DNA of 64,000 nucleotides, taken from Whalleya microplaca (taxonomy: Eukaryota; Ascomycota; Sordariomycetes; Xylariales; Xylariaceae). Of this stretch, positions 47,535 through 58,781 are shown piece by piece; position 1 is the stretch's first letter, and the number at the start of each line of letters is the position of its first letter. The stretch spans positions 248,001 to 312,000 of the forward strand of contig MU385724.1 in assembly GCA_022497155.1 (NCBI GenBank), written 5' to 3'. A model generated the notes under the pieces. It made no database searches. It worked only from the letters and a program-made list of their open reading frames with translations, and was not told where the DNA came from. The position numbers and the translations under genes are program-made.

Positions 47535-48749
47535 TTACTCAGGCTTTAAAAGGCAAGCTCTTTGGGCGTATCCTTTGTCGTTTGCATGGTTATATGGCGT
47601 TTTCGTCTCTGTGTCCATTATGCTCACATCAGCGCCATGTCTGCGCAGCACTCGAATTACTTCTTCATGATTGGCGTCAGCTTGCTCTTTTCCCTTTGCT
47701 GCAAGGTGAAGCGCCGTCTGTCCGTTGCCATCCTGATCAGCAACTCTTATCCTACATTCATCGCCATTTGTAGCTTCAAGGAGTTTTGTCACTACCCCTA
47801 AATGCCCATGTGCGGATGCGTAGTGAAGAGGAGTTCGTCCTTGATCATCTTTGACGTCTGTTCTGCATGACTTGTTCAGGAGCAGCTGCACGATATCCTC
47901 ATGCCCATTGCCAGCTGCACAGTGAAGTGCAGTCTGGCCACTGTGCTCACGACAATTAATGTCAGCTTCATGAATCAGCAAAGATTGTACAATATCCTTG
48001 AAGCCATGTAACGATGCTTGGTGTATCGCTCCCACCGTGTTTGCCAGAGCCTTTGGCCCTTCTTCCGCTCGACTCAAAAAGCTTTTCACTTGCTGTAAAT
48101 CTCCATTCTGGCAGGCAAAAACGAACAACTGCTCAGCATTAAAACCCTCAGTCCGTCTACTGGCTGCGCAACATGGATAGGGTGGACTTTCCGGTTGTAG
48201 CAAAGATGATACATCTGTGTATACTTCTTCAGCAGTTGGGCGAGCATCTCGATCTCTGTTCATCATTCTCCGGCAAAGTTGAAGCATCTCACGCTGCCAG
48301 ACTTCCCCAATGCCTATTTTGCTATTCAATATAACCATCCAAGCCTGAACGTCATCTAATCGTCCTGCATATGATGGGCTTTTAATCGACTTGAGTTCAC
48401 TAAGCTCTGCTCGACGCGAATGAGCAATGAACATTTCGAGAAACACTGATCCCAAGGAGAAGATGTCGGCTGATCGGCCTCGTGTGCTTCCTTCCTCAAC
48501 TTCGGGGGCGGCGTACTTGGTAGTGCGCGCACGTGCGAGCTCTGGAACTGTCGTTGGGACCGTTTTCATGAGGTTCAGCTTAGAGATTCCAAAATCTGCA
48601 AGCAGGACTGTTTCCCCTTTCACTAAGATATTTGGTGGCTTGATATCGCGATGTGTGATACCAATCCCATGAACATATGCCATAGCGTTGGCCAAGCATC
48701 TGAACCAACCAGAGATTCGGGGCATGTTCTTGTCGGGCTGTTTGCACAT
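47535..48749 (-). CDS. Kinase-ankyrin protein lacking its kinase N-lobe
   Basis: The frame gives 404 residues. Residues 12-190 are the C-lobe of a Ser/Thr protein kinase: HRDIKPPNIL at 33-42, DFG at 52-54, AAPE at 80-83, and a conserved RDARPTAEEVY near the end. About 205-400 are ankyrin repeats, three with the clear G-x-TALHxAA consensus (GQTALHCAAGNGHEDIVQLL, GRTPLHYASAHGH, GQTALHLAAKG). The first residues, DKNMPRISGWFRCLANAM, correspond to the helix just before the catalytic loop. So the glycine loop, the ATP-binding lysine and the alphaC helix are absent. Upstream DNA turns abruptly into the AT-rich block and holds no candidate N-lobe exon. A CAAACAG acceptor-like site at 48738-48744 means a lost upstream exon is possible. 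As it stands it cannot bind ATP normally. Fungal kinase-ankyrin genes often belong to accessory signalling loci. Confidence 0.75.
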   Translation of the reverse strand: MCKQPDKNMPRISGWFRCLANAMAYVHGIGITHRDIKPPNILVKGETVLLADFGISKLNLMKTVPTTVPELARARTTKYAAPEVEEGSTRGRSADIFSLGSVFLEMFIAHSRRAELSELKSIKSPSYAGRLDDVQAWMVILNSKIGIGEVWQREMLQLCRRMMNRDRDARPTAEEVYTDVSSLLQPESPPYPCCAASRRTEGFNAEQLFVFACQNGDLQQVKSFLSRAEEGPKALANTVGAIHQASLHGFKDIVQSLLIHEADINCREHSGQTALHCAAGNGHEDIVQLLLNKSCRTDVKDDQGRTPLHYASAHGHLGVVTKLLEATNGDECRIRVADQDGNGQTALHLAAKGKEQADANHEEVIRVLRRHGADVSIMDTETKTPYNHANDKGYAQRACLLKPE

Positions 48750-49032
48750 AAATAATGCTTATAAAATATAGAAGCCTCTATAACTAGAAGTTCTAGAATC
48801 TGAATATAGTATCTTTTATATTACATACGGCCTATAAAAAAGGCCATTTTACGTGATTTTAATTTTCCCGCCACATTAAAATAAATTAAGTGTTTTTAAT
48901 ATTAATGTAGCGTTACGTTAGCTATAAAACGGAAATAAATAAATAAGCCCAGTTATATACTATATATATAGTAGGGGTTTTCCCTATTACTAAGATTTAA
49001 TTTAACTATATATTAGGGGTATATTTAATATA

Positions 49033-49559
49033 AGATTTGCTATTTTAATAATAGGTAAATTTAATAGTAGTATAAGATATATCGCCCCGCCTTCCCGTAA
49101 TATATTTATAACTTGCCGTACTACTTAATTTATATATATTTTTAATGTACCTTTACTATAGCTTTAAAGCCTTTAAATATATATATATTATAACTACTAT
49201 AACAAATTAAAAAAGATTCGCAAAAAGGCCGAAAAGGTATATAGCCTATAGGATTAGCTTTAGTGGCTATTAGTTATGTTAGCTAGAGAGGCACTAAAAG
49301 AGGAGGCATCAATAAAGGCTGTAATAGCTGTAAAGGTTATTAACCTTATAGATGATTTCTAAACAGCTGACTATCCTGTTATAGAAGGTTTATTTAACAA
49401 AAGGAGGCTACCTAGGTATTAGAAGCTATTGGAGGCTATTGGAGGCTATTAGAGGCTATTAAAAATTGTATCTAATTACCTTATTAAATAGGCGGTAAAG
49501 GGTTTAGGAGGTAACTTTATACTATTATTAAATTTACCTATTATTAAAATAGCAAATCT
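49033..49559. repeat. Foldback element with 42-bp inverted ends
   Basis: Bases 49033-49074 are the reverse complement of 49518-49559 with a single mismatch; weaker match extends about 15 bases outward. The inner 440 bases are less AT-rich in part (about 49,220-49,380) and contain a 10-bp tandem repeat. This looks like a small nonautonomous inverted-repeat element, or one end pair of it. Confidence 0.75.
49421..49460 (+). repeat. Four copies of a 10-bp tandem repeat
   Basis: AGAAGCTATT, GGAGGCTATT, GGAGGCTATT and AGAGGCTATT follow one another without gaps inside the foldback element. Confidence 0.8.
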
Positions 49560-50029
49560 CCTTTTTAATATACCTATATTAAAAATTTAGCACACTTAAA
49601 AAAGACTATTATAATAAACTAAAACAGTAAAGCTTTAGTAGCTAGTAATTTTACTAATTAATCCTATTGTTAGATTTTTCCACTATAAAAAGGTATTAAA
49701 TATTTAAAGTAATATTTAAATATTTTATACTAAAATATATATTATAGTATATATACCGATAGGCGTAATATTATAGCATCCCCTCCATTACATTAAGGTT
49801 TACTTTAAACCTTAAGCTAAATCCGGCCTTTAGCTGTAGCGGCCCTAAATAAAGACTAATAAGGGAATAGCCCCGGTAATATAAGGCTATATATAGAATA
49901 CCGGAAAAGGCACACCTTTTACCAAACGTACGGCTTAAATATACGCCTTTAATTACCTTAAATATTATAATAAATTAGACTAATAAAGTTACTAAAGCTT
50001 TAGTTCGTTATAATTATATAATAATATTT

Positions 50030-50175
50030 ACTTATATTTTATATATTTCTTTTTATTTTATAATAGTTAATTATACTATATTCTAGTTCCTAAAACTGCT
50101 ATAAATTTAATTATATGCCTAAAAGTTATCTTAAATAATTTATACTATTAATTACGCAATACGTATTTACTATAC
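50030..50175 (+). repeat. Dispersed repeat family R1, copy 1 (forward)
   Basis: Shares the ordered pieces ATTCTAGTTCC..., CTGCTATAAATTTA and TTAATTTATACT-like text with copies at 51361-51600 (reverse), 56325-56560 (forward) and 63830-63985 (reverse). Confidence 0.6.
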
Positions 50176-50219
50176 GTAAAAATACGACATAATAAATATA
50201 TAGCTCGTTTCGGTTAAAA

Positions 50220-50800
50220 GTATGTAAGTAAATGCTGTTTAACGGGTGCCGTTTAAGTATTTCGGCTATCGGCATTATTTTTAAAAAAGTATATTTAATA
50301 CTGTTTAAAAAAAAGGAAACGTAGTATTTTATTACCGGAACTTCGCTAAAAAACTATTATTAAAATACAAATCGAACTTAAATAATAGTTTTATTTTTTA
50401 GTATTTCTTATATTTTAGCCTCTTTAATCTTTATATATTATATACCCCGGCTTTAATAAAAAGCTTAATATCTTTATTAATACCGGCGACCTTTCTGGCT
50501 TTTAACTACTGGAATTTCGCTTTAGCTAACTTATTAGTCGGCTTTTTTATACTATTTATTTCGTAGTATTTAATTAGTTAGTTACCGTTCTAATTAAAGT
50601 ATCGGGAATATAATAAGTGTATAAGTAATTCGCTAATAACGTTAAATAAATATTTTGCCGTTTAATTATATCGGCTTCCGGGATTAAATAAGTATATTTG
50701 ACGGCGCTATTTAAATAAAAGGAAATGTTGTATTTAGCTACCGGAATTTCGCTAAAAAACTACTGTTAAAAATGCAAATCGAACCGGAAATAATTAATAT
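50220..50800 (+). repeat. Pair of direct repeats about 410 bp apart
   Basis: Two segments (about 50220-50395 and 50630-50800) share AAAAGGAAA-GT, then TACCGGAA-TTCGCTAAAAAACTA and ATGCAAATCGAAC-like text in the same order. The region between them has a further partial match to 51,120-51,190. They may be long terminal repeats of a short element, or tandem duplications. Confidence 0.55.
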
Positions 50801-51360
50801 AGTATAAATATAGTACGGTTATTATTTTAACAGCCTAACTACTATCTTAAAATAAAGTGTCGGGATAAAAAAAGCGCTACTTTATAGCTTAACTAATTAA
50901 AGGTAATTAAGGTAACGAAATAAAAGAATCTTTTATAATAGCGATTAATCGAAAGGAAAGATGTTTTTATTATCGGCAACAAGGCCGTTTAAGCTATATA
51001 TATTTTATTTAAAAATAAAAGAAAAAGATAAGCAATATATATATATTACGGCACATTAGCCCTATAACATTACTTAAGCTTAAATAGGTATTACTATTTT
51101 AATAAATATATATTAGTACTGTCGGAAAATAATATTTTATTTTTTAATATTCCTTATATTTTAGCCTTTTTAATTCTTATATATTATTTAGGTCTATAAT
51201 TTAAATTATAATAGTTAAAATAAAAAAAACGCTATATATAATTTAAGACTTTAATAAAAAACTATATAATCGATTTATTAAATAGCTTAAAAGCAGTTTT
51301 ATTGCTTTAATATTAGAATTTTTTATTAATATTATATATTACTGTAAAATAGGTATTATA

Positions 51361-51600
51361 TAATTAATAGTATAAATTAATTAAAATAACTATTAAATAT
51401 ATAACTAAATTTATAACAGTTTTAAGAACTAAAACGTAATATAATAAACTACTATAAAATAAATAAAGGTTATACGAAATATAAGTAAGTATAACTATAC
51501 TATATATTAATATAAGTTATATATAATAAAAATGGTTTTTTTTTACTGTTAGTTAGTAAAAAAAACACTATATATATAGGTAAAGCTTATGCTTAATTAA
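51361..51600 (-). repeat. Dispersed repeat family R1, copy 2 (reverse)
   Basis: The reverse complement of this segment matches 56325-56560 almost throughout, including the AGTGTTTTTTTTACTAAC run and the ACTGTTATAAATT piece. With that copy it forms a pair of inverted ends 5.2 kb apart. Confidence 0.7.
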
Positions 51601-52235
51601 AGTAAAGTGTTACGTAATAATAAGATATTAGTATATAAGATATAAAAGGAGCTAATATATATTAATATAGTAAAAATAACTTTAAGGGTATATATAATAC
51701 TTTTTTATTAAAGGAGAGAGAATTTTATTAACTAGTAATAACTAGCTTAAGCTATATAATTAAAAGAAAAGAAAACTAGGTATTTTATATGCTACTAACT
51801 ATTAGATATAACATATTAGCCTTATAATAATATATAAAAGTTAATCGAAAAATAATTTTTTAGTTAATTCTTTATATAATATATAGTGTTATTTGTTATT
51901 ATATATATTTATTACGTAATATTTAAGTTTTTCGCTCTCATTTTCGTTTTATAAATACCTTTATAGCTGGTATTTATATAAGCTTTAAGTCTGTATTCCC
52001 TCGTAAAAAATCTTCGACAAATAGGATATAAGGATTTTAGTCCTTAGCTAGCTTTAGTATTTTAATATTACTTAAAAGTTGCTAACATTTTAAACTGTTT
52101 TTTATTATAACTATAATCCTAGTATTAAAAGTTATTAAGCAAATATTAATAATTTTAGCTAATTATTATTATTATAATATTAAAAAATAAATAAATATTC
52201 TTACCTCGGTTATAATAACGGAATTAAATTTAAAG

Positions 52236-52752
52236 TTAAATCGACCTCTATTATAGGAGCGAGGTTTTGCGGGAAGCTTATAATTAAATCGATTTTTGTT
52301 ATAAAAGCGAGACTTTACGGGAAGCTTATAATTAAATCGACCTTTATTTTAAAAACGAAGCTTTAAAAAAAGCCTATAGTTAAATCGATTTTTATTTTAG
52401 GGATAAAGTTTTACAGAAAGCCTATAGTTAAATCGACTTTTATTTCGGGGGCAAGGTTTTACAGGAAGCCTATAATTAAATCGACTTTTGTTTTAGGGGC
52501 GAGGCTTTACAGGAAGCCTATAGTTAAATCGACTTTTATTTTAGGGGCAAAACTTTAAAAAAAGCTTATAATTAAATCAACCTTTATTTTAAGGGCAAAA
52601 CTTTACGGAAAGCCTATAATTAAATCGACCTTTATTTCGGGAGCGAGACTTTACAGAAAATTTATAATTAAATCGACTTCTATTTTAAGGGCGAGACTTT
52701 ATAAAAAGCCTATAATTAAATCGACTTTTATTATAAAAACAAGACTTTAAGA
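52236..52752 (+). repeat. 48-bp tandem array, eleven copies, coding-like frame
   Basis: The start TTAAATCGA recurs at 52236, 52284, 52332, 52380, 52428, 52476, 52524, 52572, 52620, 52668 and 52716, exactly 48 bases apart. On the plus strand, one frame reads a 16-residue repeat close to KSTFILGARLYRKPII through nearly all copies. Stops appear only in copies 3, 7 and 11, at the same tyrosine position of the unit. Neighbouring copies differ mostly by C/T and G/A. Confidence 0.9.
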
Positions 52753-52910
52753 GGATTTTATTACCTAGCGAAACCTTACGTCTTCTATACTTACTAGGTT
52801 TTCGTATTTATATCTTATTAGCTATATAAACTACTATTTAATATATCCGAGTTTTTATATAAATATAAATCTTATTTTTGACGGAAATAAATTAAACTTT
52901 ATAAAAATTT

Positions 52911-53202
52911 ATTAGTCTTTTTATTATAAAGTAGCCGATATAGTTCGGGAAGAAGGAATAACGGGGCTAAGTAGCTTATTAAAGCCGGCTAATAAAAATT
53001 CCATATAATTATTTATTAAATCTAAAACAAAAGGCATTACTAACAAAAATAAAATAAACTCGGCTAAATTATATTAGTTTTATTATAAAGTAGCCGATAT
53101 AGTTTAATAGGGAGGGATAATAAGGCTAGGTAGCTTATTAAAGCCGGCTAAAAAAAGAAATTCTATATAATTATCGGCTAAATATAAAATAAAAGGCGTT
53201 AC
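52911..53202 (+). repeat. Two-copy direct repeat, about 162 bp period
   Basis: Copy one (52911-53040) and copy two (53073-53202) share TATTATAAAGTAGCCGATAT, then GTAGCTTATTAAAGCCGGCT and AAAAGGC-TTAC. Between them lie about 30 unmatched bases. Confidence 0.75.
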
Positions 53203-53859
53203 GTATTTAAGCTATATAATAAGGTTTTTATTATTATTTAATATAATTCCTTTATATTAGGTTAAAAGCGTTATATCTATCTCTTAGTAATATTTAGGTG
53301 GCATATAACTATTATTTATATTATTACTTAATAAAACTAATATAATAAGCTTTAAATTTAAAACGGCAAGCTTTATTTAAAATTATAATATATAATTAAA
53401 GGTTATAAATAGTAAGGTATTATAAGCCCCCGTAAACGCTAAAAATAAGTATGTATTCCTAAGATTTGCTATATTATATTTATTTTATATAAATGTTTAC
53501 GGGATTATTAGGGCGGCATTACAGTGGCTATATAATTTTAATATATATTTAAGGACTTAAAGGTCTTAAGAGTTTTTATCGAGAAATAATTAGTTAAAAA
53601 AGGGATTAAAATAGTTATTATAAAACGATATAGTTTTTAGCTATAAAGAGTCGCTAAAGATATTAATAAAATATATAATAAAAGTTTTTTTAATAAGTTA
53701 GTTAAAAAAAAGTGCTCCCTAAATAAAGAGGTAAGAAGACCTTTTTTTATATTATTTTATATAACGGATAAATACTTATTAGTAAATATTTGCTGGGTTT
53801 ATTAAGGTAATTATTAGAGGTAAAATATTATAACCAATATAGCAAGTAATAAACCTTAA

Positions 53860-54515
53860 GGTCTTAGGTTAAAGACGAGGCTATATTTAGGCGCTATAAT
53901 AGTCTTAAATTATTTTTAGCTTATTACTTAATTTAGTAAAACGATATCTAAAACCTCCCTACCGTTTTTTTATTTTTTTTTTACTAGCTTAAAAGGAATG
54001 GTTAAATAATATGTGACAATAAAGCGCTTAGCCGGTTTCGCTTATATAATTAAGTTATAGCCCTTATTTATATCCTAGACCTTAGGCTATATCTCGGCGC
54101 TATAATAATTCTAAGTTATTTTTAGCTTATTACTTAATTTAATAAAACGACATTTAAAACCTCCCTACCGTTTTTTTATCCCCCTTTTGCTAGCTTAAAA
54201 GAAATAGTCAAATAATATATAACGATAAAACGTTTAGCCGGTTTCGCTTATATAATCGGGTTATAGCCTTTATTTATATTTTAAACCCTAAGCTATATCT
54301 CGCCGCTATAATAATCCTAAGTTATTTTTAATTTATTACTTGATTTAATAAAATAATATCTGGAACTTTCCTACCGTTTTCTTATTCCCCTTTTATTAGC
54401 TTAAAAAAAATAGTCGAATAATATATAACAATAAAACGCTTAGCCGGTTTCGCTTATACAATTAGGTTATAACCTTTATTTATATTTTATATCTTAGGTT
54501 TTAGGTCCTGTTATA
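53860..54515 (+). repeat. 206-bp tandem array, three copies and a partial
   Basis: GCGCTATAAT-like landmarks at 53891, 54097 and 54303 are exactly 206 bases apart. Each unit carries the same series: TTATTTTTAGCTTATTACTT, then CTACCGTTTT, GCTTAGCCGGTTTCGCTTAT and a TATATCTTAGG-like end. A broken fourth unit starts at about 54480. The period is not a multiple of three. Confidence 0.85.
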
Positions 54516-56324
54516 ATAGCTTAATATCCTCCTAAGTTTAAAGGGCTAAAAATATTATTAGCTTTGCTGTAGTAAATTCGGTCTAATACAGGCTAATAAT
54601 ATAGCGATTTTTAAATTGCTATAAATATATATTTTAAATCTAATATAAAAGCGGCATAAGCGGCTATTATTTTCTAATCCGGTATATTTTTCGGCTTTCT
54701 TTAAATATTATTAGTCTCTCGAGCCCCTAAAAGATACAGAAAATAAAATAAAAAAAGATCGTTCCTTAACTTTAAAAGCTAATTTATTTTTAATATAGCT
54801 CCAAAAATTTACTAAACGGGTTTTAATCTATTAAACTTCTATAGATTTATAAACTAAAAACAAACAGGGCTATCGCAAAATATAAAAAAAGAAAAGTAAT
54901 TTTTACTATCTCTTAATTTATCCCGAACTAACTTATAAAAAAAGGCTTTATATAATATGGCGGCGAAAAAAAGCATTAAAATCTATTAAGTCGGATAAGT
55001 ATTTAGTTATAATAATTTCCCTTTTATTATATATCTCCGATTTTTTTTTATCGCTAATTTTACGCTATCTTTATATAACTACTACTATATATATTTATAG
55101 AATCGACTATATTAATATATATTTTAATAATTCCCTTTTTATTTCCGGCTTAGCTATTTAATTTAGCTACTTTATTTATCCCGCTAGCGATTTATATCGA
55201 TAAGTTTTAAAACTAGCCTTAAAAAAACCTTATATTTACGCACGTTTTAGTTCTTTAGTATGCTTTAATAATAAAATACCTTTTATTTATTTATTTTTTT
55301 AAATTTACTATTTACTAAATTATTAGTAATTTAGTTTGGCTTTATAAACTTTTATTATTTGTAGTTTTTATATAGCTTTTCCAAAGAGATTTTACCGACT
55401 GTAATTCGTTAGTTAACTTTTATTATTATTTATTACTTAGATATAACGCTAAAAGTAAAAGCGGTAATATTATAAGTAAAAGAACTATAAAAATGGCTAT
55501 AAAACTATAGCATTTTAACTTAGCATCTAGTAGCTTATATAAAAGTTTATAAAAGAAGGTTATATATTATATAACGTGCGACCCGCCACTAACTATCCGC
55601 GTAATTATTCGCTTAAATTGTAATAGGTTATAATTTAAAAAATAGGACTTAATTTAAGAGTTAATAGGATTTTAGAGGATTTCTTTTACTAAATATATTT
55701 TAATAAATATATTAACGTAAAGGAAGAAAAGTTTTGCCCCTATTATTATAGTCGATAAAATATATATAAATATAATTTAAATTTATATAATATATAAGGC
55801 TAAAAAGTATATAAGGAATAATAGTAGTTAAAAATATATTTTTTTAACATTATTAATATTTATATTAAAATAGTAGCACTTATTATAGCTTAAATAGGAG
55901 AGCTATTAAAATAACTTTTGCAATATATTAGATTAATACTACCACTCTCGGATTTAATTTATACCTTAAATATAATATTCTAGCAAATATCCGGTACTTA
56001 TATCTTACCTTTATATTTATTTATATTATTTAAATGCCGCCGCTAACCGAAACTTTTATTTTACGGTATAATATTAAACGAAGCGAATTATTTATACATT
56101 TATTACGTTACCTTAAACGGGATACCGACTAATTGCTATAAAATAAGTAATATATTAAAAAGTCGACTAATAGATTGGCTTATGGTAAAAATCCGGTAAT
56201 TATATGCTAGAAACGGGTATTTAAATGGCGTATTTTAAGATTGCCGGTACTAATAAAGGTATTAGGCTTTTTATAAACCCCAGGTATATAGTTTATAAGA
56301 CTTTTATATAGTATTTTAAATTAA

Positions 56325-56560
56325 TACGGGCTAAGTTTTTATATATAGTGTTTTTTTTACTAACCGATAGTAAAGAATATTATTTTTAATATATATAATT
56401 TATATTAAAGTATTATATAATTATATTTATCTGTATTTTATATAATACCCCCTACTTTACGGTAGTTATTTATATTATATTCCAGTTCCTGCAACTGTTA
56501 TAAATTAAATTTAGTTATATATTTAGTAATTATTTTAATTAATTTATACTGCTCGGTATA
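56325..56560 (+). repeat. Dispersed repeat family R1, copy 3 (forward)
   Basis: Matches the reverse complement of 51361-51600. A T-rich run followed by ACTAACCGATAG stands near its left end, and TTCCTGCAACTGTTATAAAT in the middle is the least altered form of the shared motif in this window. Confidence 0.7.
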
Positions 56561-58250
56561 TAATAAAGACTAAAAGGTATATAAGAAATAATAAAAAAAT
56601 AAAAAATATCTTTTAAATAATATAAATATATTTATTTAGTTATCGGCATTAACGCGACCGTTATTATTTAATTTTTTTATAGCTTTTAAAGTTAAAAAAA
56701 ATTTTTTTTATAAATAACTTTATATATTAAAGCCTAAAACCTTTATGCGCTTATTTACCTCCGGAATCCGGCCGTTTATTTTATTATCAGAAATTATAAG
56801 CGAATATTGCCGGTATCCCGTTCTTTACTTTATTATCGGTTATAATACCCGCTTAGCCCGCATTATTTAATACTTAAAATAGCTTTATAAATTAATTTAA
56901 GCTTAAATTAATATAAGATTAAAAGAATTACTATATAAAAGTAATAGGAAAGCTTATAAAAATATATTTAGCCCGGCTTATTAATTTAATAGCTACGTTT
57001 TATAGGTATTATTTCTTACGTTAACTAAAATAATTGTTTACTTACTATTATAAATTAAGCCGCCGCCGCTTTATATAAGTTTTTTTAGCCGAAAATATTA
57101 TAGGATTTTATAACTAATTTATTTAATAAAACTATTACGCCTTTTCCGGCATTATAAATAGTAAATATAGCTTACGTAATAGCTATAATATATTAGAAAT
57201 GGCTTTTTTACGCCTATAAAGATTTAGCTATTTACCGATATATCTTTATTAAACTTCTTAAGCTTTTTATTACAGCGCTAGTAGTAATAATATTTTACTA
57301 AAATACTAATGCCGCATTATATTATATAATCGCGTTTCTTATATATATATAAAGCCGCCGCTAAAAAAAAGTATGTTAAATATTAAATATAAAAGCTATA
57401 GTTTTAATATAAGTTTTAATTTGTTTTTTTTTAATTTTAGTGCGAAAATTTTTCTCGACTAAGACTATATTAAATATAGATATAGTAATATACAGCTCAA
57501 GTTAAGTATAAAAAAAATAGTAGGCATAATTACAAATATAAGAATAAAAACTAGCTAAGAACTTTTAAAGGTTATAATAACTAATATATTTTTTTATATT
57601 TACTTTTATTACTATATATAGATATAAACCCCTTTTATATAATAAGTTATAAAAACTTTATATATATTATTTAAATAATAATATATAAATAATATATAAA
57701 AGTTAAAGCGAATATAAATTATAAAGTTACTTTATTTTTAACTAATAATTTAAAAATTACCGGAAATTAAATTACGTTAAACTATTTTTATATAACGCTA
57801 TATTTATCGTTTTGTTTTATAGCATTAGTTATCCTAGCTTTTGCTTAAATAAAAGAGCTGCTATATATTTTATGCGATATCTAAGGATTTTAACTAATAA
57901 TGTTATATTAGGGGGCATAAAGGTAACGTAGAAAGGGAAAAAGGTAGATAAGCCTTTAATAAAAAGGCTAAGCAAAAGCAAAAGTGTACTTAAATTTAAA
58001 AAAGCTTAATTTTACTAAAAAATAAACTCTCTTTTTTTATATTTATTTTTATCTAGCTTTATTTTATTATAAAATATTATATAATATAAATCCGCTTTTA
58101 TACTTACTTATATTAAATCTAATATTATTATAGCTACCGATATTAAGCTATAATTTACCGATATTAAATTAGATAATTTAGCTTAAATTATTTAATAATA
58201 TAACTTTTAATAAAAAACAACTAGGGTTATTTTTATAAAAAAATTATAAT

Positions 58251-58560
58251 AACTTTACTTTCGGGAATATAATATTCGATAAGCGGCCGGGAATATTTAA
58301 AAAAGAATTTAATAACTTTATTTTTGTAGATATAATATTTTATAAACTGCCGGGCATACTTAAAAACGACTTTCGTAACTTTACTTTCGGAAATATAATA
58401 CTCGATAAACTATTAAACATACTTAAGTAAGCTTTTAGTAACTTTATTTCCGGAAATATAATACTTAATAAACTGCCGGAAATACTTAAGTAAAACTTTA
58501 GCGACTTTAGTTCTTAAGGTATTATACCCGATAATAGACTTATTAAATTACTTACAGCTA
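58251..58560 (+). repeat. 63-bp tandem array, five copies, coding-like frame
   Basis: AACTTTA or a one-base variant recurs at 58251, 58314, 58377, 58440 and 58503, 63 bases apart. The plus-strand frame reads a 21-residue repeat beginning NFTFGNIILDKLPGILK, open through the first two and a half copies, then broken by TAA at AAG-TAA sites. The same frame continues past the array to about 58780 with only one more stop, in text such as SPVVINLIGDFNTKIN. Confidence 0.85.
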
Positions 58561-58781
58561 AATTTAATATCAAAACGCCAGCTAATAATGTTTTTATTAC
58601 TTATAATAACAATATTTATAACATGGTCGCACTATTTTATAATAACGACTATAAATATATGCTAACTATAGCTAAAATACTTATAAATTTTAATAGCCCG
58701 GTCGTAATTAACCTAATTGGCGACTTTAATACTAAAATTAATATACCGATACTAATAATATCGAAAAAAAGGCGTTAGTTA
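58555..58781 (+). pseudogene. Decayed coding fragment downstream of the 63-bp array
   Basis: The frame of the 63-bp array stays open for about 75 codons from 58555 to a TAG at 58779. It ends in NFNSPVVINLIGDFNTKI. The GDFN quartet after a hydrophobic strand resembles a strand of LINE-type endonucleases (exo-endo-phosphatase fold), but no other motif of that enzyme could be read. RIP changes make translation unreliable. Confidence 0.3.
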
